A program made the position numbers and the translations under genes. The notes beneath the pieces were generated by a model. The model was not told where the DNA came from. It did not search any database and was given only the letters and a program-made list of their open reading frames with translations. A DNA stretch of 64,000 nucleotides from Herbaspirillum sp. RV1423 (GTDB lineage: Bacteria; Pseudomonadota; Gammaproteobacteria; Burkholderiales; Burkholderiaceae_D), in the NCBI RefSeq assembly GCF_000577615.1, contig NZ_CBXX010000023.1, positions 1 through 64,000 on the forward strand, read 5' to 3'. Every line of letters starts with the position of its first letter. Position 1 is the stretch's first letter. Below, in pieces: positions 34,952 to 44,174 of the stretch.

Positions 34952-35899
34952 ATGAAGTTATTAAAGCTAGCAGGGGTATTGGTTGGGGCAAGCGTATTGA
35001 TGGGTTCGGTCCACGCTGAAGAGTTCACAGGTCGTCTGAAGAAGATCAAAGACACCGGCACGCTGACGCTGGGTGTGCGCGATGCATCGATTCCTTTCTC
35101 CTATCTGGACGACAAGCAATCGTATCAAGGTTACTCGATCGATCTGTGCCTGAAGGCTGCAACCGCAATCCAAAAGAAACTGGGTCTGACCTCGCTGAAT
35201 GTGAAGATGGTGCCGGTGACTTCGGCAACCCGCATTCCGCTGATCGCCAACGGCACCACCGACATTTCGTGCGATTCCGCGACCAACAACATGGAACGTC
35301 AAAAGCAAGTCGCTTTCGCCGTCACCGAATTCGTTACCGCGAACCGTTTCCTGTCGAAGAAATCGGCCAACCTGAAGACGCTGGATGACCTGAAGGGCAA
35401 GACCATCGTGTCGACTTCCGGTACTTCCAACCTGAAGCAAATCACCACGCTGAACACCGAACGCAACCTGGGCATGAACATCCTGGCTGCCAAAGATCAC
35501 GCCGAAGCTTTCCTGATGGTTGAAACCGGCCGCGCAGTGGCGTTCGTCATGGACGACATCCTGCTGTCCTCGCTGGCTGCCAATTCCAAGGCGCCCGGCG
35601 ATTACGTTGTGTCCAGCGAAGCGCTGTCGGTTGAGCCGTACGGCCTGATCCTGCCATTGGGCGACACTGCCTTCAAGAAGGTGGTCGACGATGCTCTGAT
35701 CAACGTCTACAAGGGCGACGACATCAAGAAGATCTATGCGAAGTGGTTCCAATCGCCGATCCCGCCAAAGGGTGTCAACCTGAACGTGCCGATGAGCCCG
35801 CAACTGCAAGCTGTCTTCGCCAAGCCTACCGATTCCGGCGAACCGTCGACTTACGCAGCCGTGCCTGAAGCGCAAAAGCAATCTTCGAAGAAGAAATAA
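34952..35899 (+). CDS. gltI: Glutamate/aspartate ABC transporter periplasmic binding protein
   Basis: A 315-residue GltI-type binding protein. The signal peptide ends at SVHA/EE near residue 23. TLTLGVRDASIPFSYLDDKQ, GYSIDLC, CDSATNNMERQKQVAF and SVEPYGLILPLGD are typical of the glutamate/aspartate class. ATG 34952 has an excellent AGGAGGT 4-5 bases upstream. Its codons are notably biased towards CTG, ACC and AAG, suggesting high expression. The C-terminus carries an unusual Ser/Lys-rich tail (AQKQSSKKK). An intrinsic terminator follows 54 bp after the stop, so it is probably made in excess over the permeases. Confidence 0.94.
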   Translation: MKLLKLAGVLVGASVLMGSVHAEEFTGRLKKIKDTGTLTLGVRDASIPFSYLDDKQSYQGYSIDLCLKAATAIQKKLGLTSLNVKMVPVTSATRIPLIANGTTDISCDSATNNMERQKQVAFAVTEFVTANRFLSKKSANLKTLDDLKGKTIVSTSGTSNLKQITTLNTERNLGMNILAAKDHAEAFLMVETGRAVAFVMDDILLSSLAANSKAPGDYVVSSEALSVEPYGLILPLGDTAFKKVVDDALINVYKGDDIKKIYAKWFQSPIPPKGVNLNVPMSPQLQAVFAKPTDSGEPSTYAAVPEAQKQSSKKK

Positions 35900-35952
35900 G
35901 CCGAAGAGCAAGCTGGAAGCACAGTATTTGATTGACGTGCTGCAATAAAACG

Positions 35953-35980
35953 AAACGGGGGAGTTGTCCCCCGTTTTGTT
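35953..35980 (+). terminator. Intrinsic terminator/attenuator between gltI and gltJ
   Basis: A 10-bp perfect stem (35953-35962 with 35967-35976, core ACGGGGGA / TCCCCCGT) with a GTTG loop is followed by TTTTGTTT. It lies within the operon-like series, so partial readthrough would set the ratio of binding protein to permeases. Confidence 0.85.
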
Positions 35981-36117
35981 TAAGTTGGCGAAGAAAGCAG
36001 GACCTGTTCAGAACGCTGTTTCTCCCCTGCGGGAGCAATGGCGCAGGCAGCCGAAGTGCACTATGAAGATAGTGCTCTTGATCGCAAACGAGTCGAGACG
36101 AGAAGACGAGGGCATTT

Positions 36118-36867
36118 ATGCATTACAACTGGAACTGGGGCATATTCTGGGAGCAGTCTCCCGATGGCATCCCCTATATCGATACATTACTGATCGGCCT
36201 GAAATGGACCATCGCCACGGCTGTGCTGGCCTGGATCATGGCGCTGATTCTGGGCACAGTCATCGGCACCATCCGTACGACCCAGAAACCCTGGGCCGTC
36301 AAGATCGCCAACGGCTACGTTGAGCTGTTCCGCAATATTCCGCTGCTGGTCCAGATGTTCCTCTGGTACTTCGTGATGCCGGAACTGGTGCCTGCGGCCT
36401 TGGGCGACTGGCTCAAGAGCCTGCCTGAAGCCTCTTTTATCACCGCTTTCCTGGCGCTGGGGTTCTTCACCTCGTCGCGCGTCGCGGTGCAGGTGAGCAC
36501 TGGCATCAATGCACTACCGCGCGGTCAGCGCATGGCGGGTGCCGCACTGGGCCTGACGCCGGTGCAGACATACCGTTATGTGCTGTTGCCGATGGCGTTC
36601 CGTATCATCATTCCGGCGCTGACCAATGAGTTTGCGGCGATCATCAAGAACAGCTCGGTGGCGCTGACCATCGGTCTGGTGGAACTGACGGCTGCGACCT
36701 ATTCGATGCGCGAATTCACTTTCCAGACCTTCGAATCGCTCACCGGCGCCACCGTTATCTACATCATTATTTCCGTCATCGCACTGCTGCTGGCGCGCGT
36801 CCTGGAAAAGGTCACCGCCGTGCCAGGTTACATCACGACCGGCAGTTCCAGTACGGGAGGGCATTAA
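36118..36867 (+). CDS. gltJ: Glutamate/aspartate ABC transporter permease
   Basis: A 249-residue permease opening MHYNWNWGIFWEQSPDGIPY, a typical GltJ start. About five helices are expected and the EAA loop is INALPRGQRMAGAALGLTPVQTYRYVLLPMA. The channel partner gltK starts 3 bp after its stop. Together with gltI, gltK and gltL it imports glutamate and aspartate. Confidence 0.94.
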   Translation: MHYNWNWGIFWEQSPDGIPYIDTLLIGLKWTIATAVLAWIMALILGTVIGTIRTTQKPWAVKIANGYVELFRNIPLLVQMFLWYFVMPELVPAALGDWLKSLPEASFITAFLALGFFTSSRVAVQVSTGINALPRGQRMAGAALGLTPVQTYRYVLLPMAFRIIIPALTNEFAAIIKNSSVALTIGLVELTAATYSMREFTFQTFESLTGATVIYIIISVIALLLARVLEKVTAVPGYITTGSSSTGGH

Positions 36868-36870
36868 ACC

Positions 36871-37566
36871 ATGTTTTCCAATTTCGACTTCGATATCATT
36901 GAGCGCTCGTGGTTCTACCTGATCACGACCGGTCTCAAGTTCACGCTGGTGCTGACCATTTCGGCGATGGTCGGCGGCATCGTCATCGGCACCTTGCTGG
37001 CGATGATGCGCCTGTCCAGCAACAAGCCGCTGTCGTTCATCGCGACGACCTATGTCAATCTGATCCGTTCGGTGCCGCTGGTGCTGGTGATTTTCTGGTT
37101 CTACTTCCTGGTGCCGTTCATCGGCGCCTGGGTGATCGGCGCCAGCGAACCGATCCAGGTCGGCGCGTTCCAGTCGGCGCTTATCACGTTCATCCTGTTT
37201 GAAGCTGCGTACTATTGCGAAATCATGCGTTCGGGTATCCAGTCGATCCCGCGCGGCCAGGTATTCGCCGGCTACGCCATCGGCATGAACTACTGGCAAA
37301 TGATGGGCAACGTGGTGCTGCCGCAGGCGTTCCGCAACGTCACGCCGATCCTGCTGACCCAGACCATCGTGCTGTTCCAGGACGTGTCGCTGGTGTATGT
37401 GCTGGGTTCGGTGCCGGATTTTGTGACCAGTGCATCCAAGATCGCCCAGCGCGACGGCCGCCTGGTGGAAATGTACCTGTTTGTCGCCGTGGTCTACTTT
37501 GTGCTCAGCTTCGCGCTGTCGCAATTTGTGAAACGCTTCCAGCACAAGATCGCCATCATTCGCTAA
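36871..37566 (+). CDS. gltK: Glutamate/aspartate ABC transporter permease
   Basis: A 231-residue permease (MFSNFDFDIIERSWFYLITTGLKFTL). The EAA loop is IQSIPRGQVFAGYAIGMNYWQMMGNVVLPQA and the end VLSFALSQFVKRFQHKIAIIR is typical of GltK. GGAGG lies about 10 bases before the ATG. The ATPase gene follows after 70 bp. Confidence 0.94.
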   Translation: MFSNFDFDIIERSWFYLITTGLKFTLVLTISAMVGGIVIGTLLAMMRLSSNKPLSFIATTYVNLIRSVPLVLVIFWFYFLVPFIGAWVIGASEPIQVGAFQSALITFILFEAAYYCEIMRSGIQSIPRGQVFAGYAIGMNYWQMMGNVVLPQAFRNVTPILLTQTIVLFQDVSLVYVLGSVPDFVTSASKIAQRDGRLVEMYLFVAVVYFVLSFALSQFVKRFQHKIAIIR

Positions 37567-37636
37567 CCGATTCTCGCCGGCGCGGACTGCGCCTGACGCC
37601 GGCGGACATACCGTATTCAGGAATTAGGAGAAATAA

Positions 37637-38365
37637 ATGATTGAACTCAACAATGTCAGCAAGTGGTACGGCAGCTTTCAGGTTCTCACCGATTGCACCA
37701 CCAGCGTCGCCAAGGGCGACGTCGTCGTGGTTTGCGGTCCGTCGGGCTCGGGCAAGTCGACGCTGATCAAGACCGTCAACGGCCTGGAGCCGTTCCAGAA
37801 GGGTACGATCACCGTCGACGGCGTTTCCGTCGGCGATCCGAAGACCAACCTGTCGAAGCTGCGTGCACGCATCGGCATGGTGTTCCAGAACTTCGAACTG
37901 TTTCCGCATCTGTCGATCCGCGAAAACCTGACCATCGGCCAGGTCAAGGTGCTGGGCCGCAGCGTTGACGAAGCGACCGAAAAGGGCCTGAAATACCTGG
38001 ATCGCGTCGGCCTGATCGCGCAAAAAGACAAGTTCCCCGGCCAGTTGTCGGGCGGCCAGCAGCAACGTGTGGCGATTGCCCGCGCGCTGTCGATGGATCC
38101 GATCGCGATGCTGTTCGATGAGCCGACTTCGGCGCTCGACCCGGAAATGATCAACGAAGTGCTGGACGTCATGGTCGGCCTGGCGCAGGAAGGCATGACC
38201 ATGATGGTCGTGACCCACGAAATGGGCTTTGCGCGCAAGGTCGCCAACCGCGTTATCTTCATGGACAAGGGGTTGATCGTCGAGGATTGCAAGAAGGAGG
38301 ACTTCTTCGGTTCACCGCGTTCGGAACGTGCGCGTGACTTCCTGGCCAAGATCATCACGCACTGA
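37637..38365 (+). CDS. gltL: Glutamate/aspartate ABC transporter ATP-binding protein
   Basis: A 242-residue ATPase ([20 protein letters not shown]). Walker [10 protein letters not shown], signature LSGGQQQR, Walker [15 protein letters not shown] and switch His [13 protein letters not shown] are complete. AGGAG lies 6-7 bases upstream of the ATG. It ends the glt series; an intrinsic terminator follows at 38403. Confidence 0.95.
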   Translation: MIELNNVSKWYGSFQVLTDCTTSVAKGDVVVVCGPSGSGKSTLIKTVNGLEPFQKGTITVDGVSVGDPKTNLSKLRARIGMVFQNFELFPHLSIRENLTIGQVKVLGRSVDEATEKGLKYLDRVGLIAQKDKFPGQLSGGQQQRVAIARALSMDPIAMLFDEPTSALDPEMINEVLDVMVGLAQEGMTMMVVTHEMGFARKVANRVIFMDKGLIVEDCKKEDFFGSPRSERARDFLAKIITH

Positions 38366-38402
38366 TCGATGGGTTTGGACGCCTTGGTGTCCGGTCCGCA
38401 TC

Positions 38403-38435
38403 AAACCGCTCCGGCCCCGGCCGCAGCGGTTTTTT
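38403..38435 (+). terminator. Intrinsic terminator after gltL
   Basis: Stem AAACCGCT / AGCGGTTT (38403-38410, 38425-38432) with a GC-rich loop and a six-T run. It separates the glt series from pyrC. Confidence 0.85.
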
Positions 38436-38583
38436 GCTTTCTGGAAGGTCGCCTGCGCTCGATGTGGCGCAATCGCCTGCCGCACCCATGCGGTAAAATA
38501 GGTGGATTTCGTACTCGCGCAGGCGATGCAGGCAACGCAGCGTGTGCATAGGGAAAACAGAACTGTCAGGGAAGAGAAGAGCG

Positions 38584-39618
38584 ATGAGCGACGTAGTGAC
38601 CATTACCCGTCCGGATGACTGGCATTTGCATTTGCGCGACGGCGCGACGTTGGCGAGCGTGTTGCCGCACACCGTCCGTCAGTTCGCGCGCGCGATCGTC
38701 ATGCCCAATCTGAAGCCGCCGGTCACCACAGTGGCGCTGGCCGGCGCCTATCGCGACCGTATTCTGGCAGCGTTGCCGGCCGGCTCCACGTTCGAGCCGC
38801 TAATGGTGCTCTACCTGACCGACAATACGCCGCCGGAAGAGATCCGTAAGGCGAGGGAAAGCGGTTTCGTGCACGCAGTCAAACTGTATCCGGCCGGCGC
38901 CACCACCAATTCCGACGCTGGCGTGACCGACCTGCGCAAGTGCTACAAGACGCTGGAAGCGCTGCAGGAAGTCGGCATGCCTTTTCTGGTCCATGGCGAA
39001 GTCACCGACCCCGCGATCGATATTTTCGACCGCGAAGCCGTCTTCATCGAACGCGTGATGCAGCCGCTGCGCCGCGATATGCCCGCACTGAAAGTCGTGT
39101 TCGAACACATCACCACCAAGGACGCTGCCGACTATGTGATGTCGGCCGAGGGGCCGACCGCCGCCACGATTACCGCGCATCACCTGTTGTACAACCGCAA
39201 TGAAATTTTCAAGGGCGGCATTCGTCCGCACTACTATTGCCTGCCGGTCCTGAAGCGCGAGACGCATCGTCAGGCGCTGGTGGCGGCAGCGGTGTCGGGC
39301 AGCGACAAGTTCTTCCTCGGCACCGACTCGGCGCCGCACGCCAAGGGCCTGAAAGAGCATGCCTGCGGTTGCGCCGGCTGCTACACCGCTTTGCATGCGC
39401 TGGAACTGTATGCGCAGGCGTTCGACCAGGCCGGTGCGCTGGACAAGTTGGAGGCTTTCGCCAGCTTCAACGGCCCGGCCTTCTACGATTTGCCGCGCAA
39501 CGAAGGCACGGTGACGTTGCGCCGCGAAAGCTGGACCATTCCGGCCGAATTGCCGATGGGCGACGCTACCGTCGTGCCGCTCAACGGCGGCGAAACCGTG
39601 AACTGGAAAATGGCCTGA
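38584..39618 (+). CDS. pyrC: Dihydroorotase
   Basis: A 344-residue class II dihydroorotase. [20 protein letters not shown] carries the first metal-binding His pair, [15 protein letters not shown] the carboxylated Lys, and [20 protein letters not shown] a further ligand. It forms dihydroorotate in pyrimidine synthesis. ATG 38584 ([12 protein letters not shown]) follows GAAGAGAAGAG; an in-frame upstream codon adds 14 unlikely residues. Confidence 0.96.
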   Translation: MSDVVTITRPDDWHLHLRDGATLASVLPHTVRQFARAIVMPNLKPPVTTVALAGAYRDRILAALPAGSTFEPLMVLYLTDNTPPEEIRKARESGFVHAVKLYPAGATTNSDAGVTDLRKCYKTLEALQEVGMPFLVHGEVTDPAIDIFDREAVFIERVMQPLRRDMPALKVVFEHITTKDAADYVMSAEGPTAATITAHHLLYNRNEIFKGGIRPHYYCLPVLKRETHRQALVAAAVSGSDKFFLGTDSAPHAKGLKEHACGCAGCYTALHALELYAQAFDQAGALDKLEAFASFNGPAFYDLPRNEGTVTLRRESWTIPAELPMGDATVVPLNGGETVNWKMA

Positions 39619-39659
39619 TGTACCGGCTGTGCCGGCTTATTTTGGAATGAGAGCGCGCT

Positions 39660-40286
39660 ATGTTATTCGCCGATAAACTGATTCACGATCTGGACAAGGC
39701 GCTGCGCGTCGTCAGCGGCGTGGTGGCGTCATCGCGGCCGAATCCGGCAGGGCAGATCGCCGATGCCGCCATGAGCGATGAAGAAAAGCGCCACAGCGCG
39801 GGCCTGATGCGCGTCAACCATGTCGGCGAAGTGTGCGCGCAGGCGCTGTACGATGCGCAAGGCCGCTTTTCCCGGACGCCTGCATTGAAGCAGCAGTTCG
39901 CTCATGCCGGCATTGAAGAGGAAGACCATTTGGCATGGACCGCAGAGCGTTTGCGCGAACTGGGTTCACGCACGAGTTTGCTGAACCCATTGTGGTATGC
40001 CGGTTCTTACATGCTCGGCACGATCGCCGCGCGCGTCGGCGATGCGCGCAGTCTCGGCTTCGTCGCTGAAACCGAGCGCCAGGTCGAGCTGCACCTGATC
40101 AGCCATCTGGAAAAGCTGCCGCCGCAAGACGCCAGGTCGCGCGCGATTGTGGATCAGATGCGCAAGGATGAAGTCGAACACGGCCAGGCCGCCAAGGCTC
40201 TGGGCGCCGCCGACATGCCGGCACCGATTCGCGGCATCATGAAAATGATGTCGAAAGTCATGACTACCGTGGCCTACCGTATTTGA
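39660..40286 (+). CDS. coq7: 2-polyprenyl-3-methyl-6-methoxy-1,4-benzoquinone monooxygenase
   Basis: A 208-residue Coq7-type di-iron hydroxylase of ubiquinone synthesis. The carboxylate/His ligands appear in [48 protein letters not shown] and [16 protein letters not shown]. Length is normal for bacterial Coq7. It starts 41 bp after pyrC, on the same strand, and ends convergent to an OsmC gene. Confidence 0.95.
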   Translation: MLFADKLIHDLDKALRVVSGVVASSRPNPAGQIADAAMSDEEKRHSAGLMRVNHVGEVCAQALYDAQGRFSRTPALKQQFAHAGIEEEDHLAWTAERLRELGSRTSLLNPLWYAGSYMLGTIAARVGDARSLGFVAETERQVELHLISHLEKLPPQDARSRAIVDQMRKDEVEHGQAAKALGAADMPAPIRGIMKMMSKVMTTVAYRI

Positions 40287-40304
40287 ACGTTCGCATTTGA
40301 CGCC

Positions 40305-40341
40305 AAGGTTCAGCATGGCCCTCGCGGCAAGGCTGAACCTT
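40305..40341. terminator. Long hairpin between coq7 and OsmC genes
   Basis: Perfect 10-bp arms AAGGTTCAGC / GCTGAACCTT (40305-40314, 40332-40341) occupy the 53-bp convergent gap and touch the OsmC stop codon. No T-run is present, so termination efficiency is uncertain. Confidence 0.55.
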
Positions 40342-40789
40342 ACTGCTGTTGCTGCACCTGGTCGCCTAGGTCGTCGACGATTTCAAACGAATGTGTCATT
40401 TCAGCGGTCTTCTCCAGCATGATGGAGGCCGAGCAATATTTGTCGTGCGACAGTTTGATGGCGCGCTCCACTACGTTTTGCTTCAGGTTGCGACCGCGCA
40501 CCGTGAAGTGGAAGTGGATCTTGGTGAACACTTTCGGATCCTGTTCGGCGCGTTCCGACTTCAGCGTCACTTCGCAGCCGCGAATATCCTGGCCGCTTTT
40601 GCGCAAAATCACCACCACGTCATAGGCAGTGCAGCCTCCCGTGCCCAGCAGCACCACTTCCATCGGGCGCGGCGCCAGGTTGCGACCGCCGCCGTCCGGG
40701 GCGCCGTCCATTGCGACTACATGGCCGGAGCCGGTTTCGGCCAGGAAGGTCATGCCGGAAAGACCGGTCCAGCGTACTGTGCATTCCAT
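40340..40789 (-). CDS. OsmC family peroxiredoxin-like protein
   Basis: A 149-residue OsmC/YhfA-type protein. The redox Cys pair is visible: GTGGCTAYDVVVIL and HDKYCSASIML. These enzymes reduce organic peroxides or act on related thiol stress in the cytoplasm. ATG 40789 (MECTVRWTG) is preferred to a distant upstream codon that would add 40 residues of non-coding character. It ends in a short Gln tract (QVQQQQ). Confidence 0.92.
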   Translation of the reverse strand: MECTVRWTGLSGMTFLAETGSGHVVAMDGAPDGGGRNLAPRPMEVVLLGTGGCTAYDVVVILRKSGQDIRGCEVTLKSERAEQDPKVFTKIHFHFTVRGRNLKQNVVERAIKLSHDKYCSASIMLEKTAEMTHSFEIVDDLGDQVQQQQ

Positions 40790-40964
40790 ATGCGTTCTCG
40801 TTTGGTAAAGAAGAGGGAGGCCGCTATTGTAACTTTTCCCGGAAATCCGGTTGGGGCCACCAAAGATATCAGACTGAAAATAGGCAAAAAAATGCATATT
40901 GCAAAGCACAAAAAAAATGGCATTTACTCAATTCTAAATTACGCCACATAGACAAAATTAAATC

Positions 40965-40993
40965 TTGCGGCGCACAATTTCGTTTGCTATATT
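40965..40993 (+). promoter_or_regulatory. Sigma70-type promoter for candidate sRNA
   Basis: TTGCGG, 17 bp, TATATT. The -10 and spacing are near consensus. The expected start is near 41000, with a terminator about 95 bp later. Confidence 0.55.
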
Positions 40994-40999
40994 GAATTC

Positions 41000-41094
41000 A
41001 CTGATTGACGTTTTGACGCAATCTGCCAATGTCTCCTCCACCCTCCTCCTTTGGTGTGGATTTAAACCCGGAACCCTCGTTTCGGGTTTTTTTT
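41000..41094 (+). ncRNA. Candidate small RNA with anti-Shine-Dalgarno loop
   Basis: The interval runs from a predicted start near 41000 to an intrinsic terminator. Its central hairpin pairs 41038-41043 (CCACCC) with 41053-41059 (GGTGTGG, one bulged T) and leaves TCCTCCTTT in the loop; a second CTCCTCC lies just upstream (41033-41039). Such C-rich loops are complementary to ribosome binding sites and occur in known families of anti-SD small RNAs. Inference only: no expression data. Confidence 0.45.
41064..41094 (+). terminator. Intrinsic terminator upstream of rplM promoter
   Basis: Stem AAACCCG / CGGGTTT (41064-41070, 41083-41089) with a run of eight or nine Ts. It precedes the rplM promoter, so it must end some other transcript, probably the candidate sRNA. 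Confidence 0.75.
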
Positions 41095-41170
41095 GTCTCC
41101 TGATCCCGGCGTGCGTTCATAGGCAAATGTGCCGAAACGGCTACGGCGTGCGGCTCGGGGAATAAAGGGT

Positions 41171-41200
41171 TTGACGCTAAGTCCTTGAAAAGGCTATAAT
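41171..41200 (+). promoter_or_regulatory. Strong sigma70 promoter of rplM-rpsI
   Basis: TTGACG, 18 bp, TATAAT. This is the closest match to consensus in the window. Transcription would start near 41207, giving a leader of about 140 nt before the rplM ATG. Confidence 0.85.
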
Positions 41201-41349
41201 TCTCGGCTTTCCGTGCGCTCTGGGAAAGATAACAAGGAAGAGTCTGCGACGGCATCACGAACAAAGCGCGAGCAAAGCACCGCAATGCGCCGTTCGATAG
41301 CCGCAGAACCGCCACATTGAGCGTTTAATTTTTAACTTAGGAAGTCAAC

Positions 41350-41778
41350 ATGAAAACCTTTTCCGCTAAAGCCCATGAGGTAAAGCGCGAGTGGTTCGTG
41401 ATTGACGCGACGGACAAAGTCCTCGGACGTGTTGCCAGCGAAGTGGCACTCCGACTGCGCGGCAAGCACAAACCAGAATTTACTCCGCACGTCGATACGG
41501 GCGATTTCATCGTCGTGATCAATGCCGGCAAACTGCGTGTCACTGGCACCAAAGCAACTGAAAAGACGTACTACCGTCACAGCGGCTATCCAGGCGGCAT
41601 CTACGAAACCAATTTCCTGAAAATGCAACAGCGTTTTCCAGGTCGCGCGCTGGAAAAAGCGGTCAAGGGCATGCTGCCCAAGGGCCCGCTCGGCTACGCG
41701 ATGATCAAGAAGCTGAAGGTTTATGCAGATGGCAACCATCCGCACGCTGCTCAGCAACCTAAAGCACTCGAACTCTAA
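41350..41778 (+). CDS. rplM: 50S ribosomal protein L13
   Basis: A 142-residue L13 of normal length ([19 protein letters not shown]). [27 protein letters not shown] and [10 protein letters not shown] are family signatures. It binds 23S rRNA early in 50S assembly. TAGGAAG lies upstream of the ATG. rpsI follows after 9 bp. Confidence 0.98.
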   Translation: MKTFSAKAHEVKREWFVIDATDKVLGRVASEVALRLRGKHKPEFTPHVDTGDFIVVINAGKLRVTGTKATEKTYYRHSGYPGGIYETNFLKMQQRFPGRALEKAVKGMLPKGPLGYAMIKKLKVYADGNHPHAAQQPKALEL

Positions 41779-41787
41779 GGAACAGAC

Positions 41788-42180
41788 ATGATCGGTAACT
41801 ACAATTACGGAACCGGCCGTCGCAAGAGTGCAGTGGCTCGTGTATTCATCAAGTCCGGCTCGGGCAAGATCGTCGTCAACGGCAAGCCCGCGAACGAATA
41901 TTTTTCGCGCGAAACCGGCCTGATGGTGATTCGTCAACCACTGGAACTGACCAATAACGTCGAACGCTTCGACATCATGGTCAACGTCCACGGCGGCGGT
42001 GAATCCGGCCAGGCAGGCGCCGTTCGTCACGGCATCACCCGCGCTCTGATCGACTACGATGCAACGTTGAAACCGGAACTGTCCAAGGCCGGCTTCGTGA
42101 CACGCGATGCACGTGAAGTCGAACGTAAGAAGGTTGGTCTGCGCAAGGCACGTCGCGCAAAGCAATTCTCCAAGCGTTAA
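41788..42180 (+). CDS. rpsI: 30S ribosomal protein S9
   Basis: A 130-residue S9 of normal length. [35 protein letters not shown] and the basic tail [14 protein letters not shown], which reaches the ribosomal P site, are all present. It is co-transcribed with rplM (9 bp gap) and followed by an intrinsic terminator. Confidence 0.98.
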   Translation: MIGNYNYGTGRRKSAVARVFIKSGSGKIVVNGKPANEYFSRETGLMVIRQPLELTNNVERFDIMVNVHGGGESGQAGAVRHGITRALIDYDATLKPELSKAGFVTRDAREVERKKVGLRKARRAKQFSKR

Positions 42181-42216
42181 TTCCGACGCGTGCTTTTCAG
42201 CACACTCGCAGCACCG

Positions 42217-42249
42217 AAAAGCCGCCGGCGAAATGCCTGGCGGCTTTTT
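42217..42249 (+). terminator. Intrinsic terminator after rpsI
   Basis: Stem AAAGCCGCC / GGCGGCTTT (42218-42226, 42239-42247) with a T-run, 37 bp after the rpsI stop. Confidence 0.9.
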
Positions 42250-42332
42250 GCATTATGGCGGCGAAACGGTTCCGACGAGCGATGTGTTTTTTGGGTCTTT
42301 TTTGGGTTTCGAGTCGCATCATTTTCAGGTAA

Positions 42333-42360
42333 TGTGACGGCAATATTCTCCTGTTAAAAT
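42333..42360 (+). promoter_or_regulatory. Possible argC promoter
   Basis: TGTGAC, 16 bp, TAAAAT, about 40 bp before the argC ATG. The -35 is weak. Confidence 0.35.
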
Positions 42361-42399
42361 AAAACGCTCTCGAGGCACGCTCTTTCAGCAAGGAAAAAC

Positions 42400-43437
42400 A
42401 TGATCAAGGTTGGTATCGTCGGCGGCACAGGATACACAGGCGTGGAATTGCTGCGCTTGTTCGCCGCGCATCCTGAGGTGCAATTGCAGGCAGTGACATC
42501 GCGCAAGGAAGATGGCATGCCGGTTGCCGAAATGTATCCGTCGCTGCGCGGTCGCGTCGATATCGCTTTTTCCTCGCCGGACAAGGCTAAATTAACCGAT
42601 TGCGACGTGGTTTTCTTTGCGACCCCGCATGGCGTTGCGATGGCGCAGGCGCCAGAGTTGCTCGCCGCCGGCGTCAAGGTCATCGACCTGGCGGCCGACT
42701 TCCGCCTGCAAGACGTCGCCGCGTTTGAAAAATGGTACAAGATGCCGCATAGTTGCCCTGAGCTGCTCAAGGAAGCTGCTTACGGCCTGGTTGAGCTTAA
42801 CCGCGAAAACATCAGGAAGGCGCGCATCGTCGGCAATCCGGGTTGTTATCCGACCACCATGCAACTGGGCTTTGCGCCGTTGCTCAAGGCTGGCGCCATC
42901 GATGCGTCGCATCTGATCGCCGATTGCAAATCGGGCGTCTCCGGCGCGGGTCGCAAGGCGGAAATCGCCACGCTGTTTTCGGAAGCTTCCGACAATTTCA
43001 AGGCTTATGGAGTTTCCGGCCACCGCCACTCGCCGGAAACCGTGGAACGTCTGGGCACGCTGACCGACGACAAGATCGGCCTGCTGTTCACGCCGCACCT
43101 GGTGCCGATGATCCGAGGCATGCATTCGACGCTGTATGCGCGCCTGACCAAGGACATCGACAATGCCGCATTGCAGGCGCTGTTTGAAGACGCCTACAAG
43201 CGCGAGCCTTTCATCGACGTCATGCCGTTCGGTTCCCACCCGGAAACACGTACTACGCGTGCGTCCAATATGCTGCGCATTGCGCTGCACCGTCCGGACA
43301 ATGGCGACACCGTGGTCGTGCTGGTGGTGCAGGACAATCTGGTCAAGGGCGCTTCCGGCCAGGCTGTGCAGTGCATGAACCTCATGTTCGGGCTGGATGA
43401 AACCACTGGTCTGATGCATGTGCCTGTCTTGCCGTGA
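42400..43437 (+). CDS. argC: N-acetyl-gamma-glutamyl-phosphate reductase
   Basis: A 345-residue Arg[17 protein letters not shown] is the nucleotide motif, GNPGCYPTT holds the catalytic Cys (near 148), and GHRHSPE carries the catalytic His region. It reduces N-acetylglutamyl phosphate in arginine synthesis. AAGGA lies upstream of the ATG. Its TGA overlaps the GTG of the next gene by 4 bp. Confidence 0.97.
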   Translation: MIKVGIVGGTGYTGVELLRLFAAHPEVQLQAVTSRKEDGMPVAEMYPSLRGRVDIAFSSPDKAKLTDCDVVFFATPHGVAMAQAPELLAAGVKVIDLAADFRLQDVAAFEKWYKMPHSCPELLKEAAYGLVELNRENIRKARIVGNPGCYPTTMQLGFAPLLKAGAIDASHLIADCKSGVSGAGRKAEIATLFSEASDNFKAYGVSGHRHSPETVERLGTLTDDKIGLLFTPHLVPMIRGMHSTLYARLTKDIDNAALQALFEDAYKREPFIDVMPFGSHPETRTTRASNMLRIALHRPDNGDTVVVLVVQDNLVKGASGQAVQCMNLMFGLDETTGLMHVPVLP

Positions 43438-44165
43438 AATACAGACTATGGGTCCGGCGCATGTCGATTTCGGCGCCGAAAATGACCATCAAGCGCCATA
43501 TGCCCTGGCCCTTGCGGGCGGTGTTTCTGGCGGTGGTGGTTGGTCTGGGCGGTGCCGTGGCAATGTGGGCCTACGATTTGGGGCGCAGTAATTTCGCCGG
43601 TCTGAATCCTGACGGCATGCGCGACCAGGTTGCAGAGCTGACCGAACAGGTGAAAAAATTGAATGCCGAGCGCGAGCAGTTCTCCGCGACCGCCAATGCC
43701 GCCGAGAGCCAGCTCAATATCGAGCGTTCGGCCCAGACGCAACTTGCGGGCCAGATCAAGACGCTGGAAACCGAAAATGCCAAGCTGAAGGAAGACCTGT
43801 CATTCTTTGAAAGCTTGTTGCCAACCAATGTCGGCGTTGACGGGGTGACCATCCAGCGTCTCAAGGCCGAGATCGTGGTGCCGAATCAGGTGCGTTACCA
43901 GTTGCTGGCGATTCAGGGTGAAAAAGGCCGGCAGTTTGTGGGTAACTTGCAACTGAGCGTAACAGTGTTGCAGGGCGGCAAAAGTGCTATTATCAACTTC
44001 CCCGAGCAAAACGCCACAGATCTGGCGCGCTACAAGCTCGCATTCAAGTATTATCAACGGGTGGAAGGTGTGTTGACCTTGCCCGAGGGGGCAACCATCA
44101 AGGCGATTCAGGCTCGCGTACTCGAAAGAGGCCAGATGCGCGCCCAGCAATCCGTGAATTTGTGA
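43434..44165 (+). CDS. DUF6776-type membrane protein with coiled coil
   Basis: A protein of about 243 residues with one N-terminal membrane helix ([23 protein letters not shown]) followed by a coiled coil (about residues 60-120, [17 protein letters not shown]) and a compact C-terminal domain. The pattern matches the DUF6776 family next to bactofilin genes in Burkholderiales. The GTG at 43434 overlaps the argC stop; ATG 43461 is an alternative. It lies 9 bp upstream of the bactofilin gene, so a role in envelope or cytoskeletal organisation is plausible. Function unknown. Confidence 0.82.
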   Translation: MKYRLWVRRMSISAPKMTIKRHMPWPLRAVFLAVVVGLGGAVAMWAYDLGRSNFAGLNPDGMRDQVAELTEQVKKLNAEREQFSATANAAESQLNIERSAQTQLAGQIKTLETENAKLKEDLSFFESLLPTNVGVDGVTIQRLKAEIVVPNQVRYQLLAIQGEKGRQFVGNLQLSVTVLQGGKSAIINFPEQNATDLARYKLAFKYYQRVEGVLTLPEGATIKAIQARVLERGQMRAQQSVNL

Positions 44166-44174
44166 GGTGAAATC

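Larger units (their letters stand above)
40790..41349. other. 560-bp gap upstream of rplM: AT-rich block, sRNA candidate and rplM promoter
   Basis: The first 190 bp are AT-rich and hold the OsmC promoter on the minus strand. A sigma70-like promoter at 40965-40993 and a terminator at 41064-41094 bracket a candidate small RNA. The rplM promoter is at 41171-41200 and leaves a leader of about 140 nt. No protein-coding frame is credible. Confidence 0.6.
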
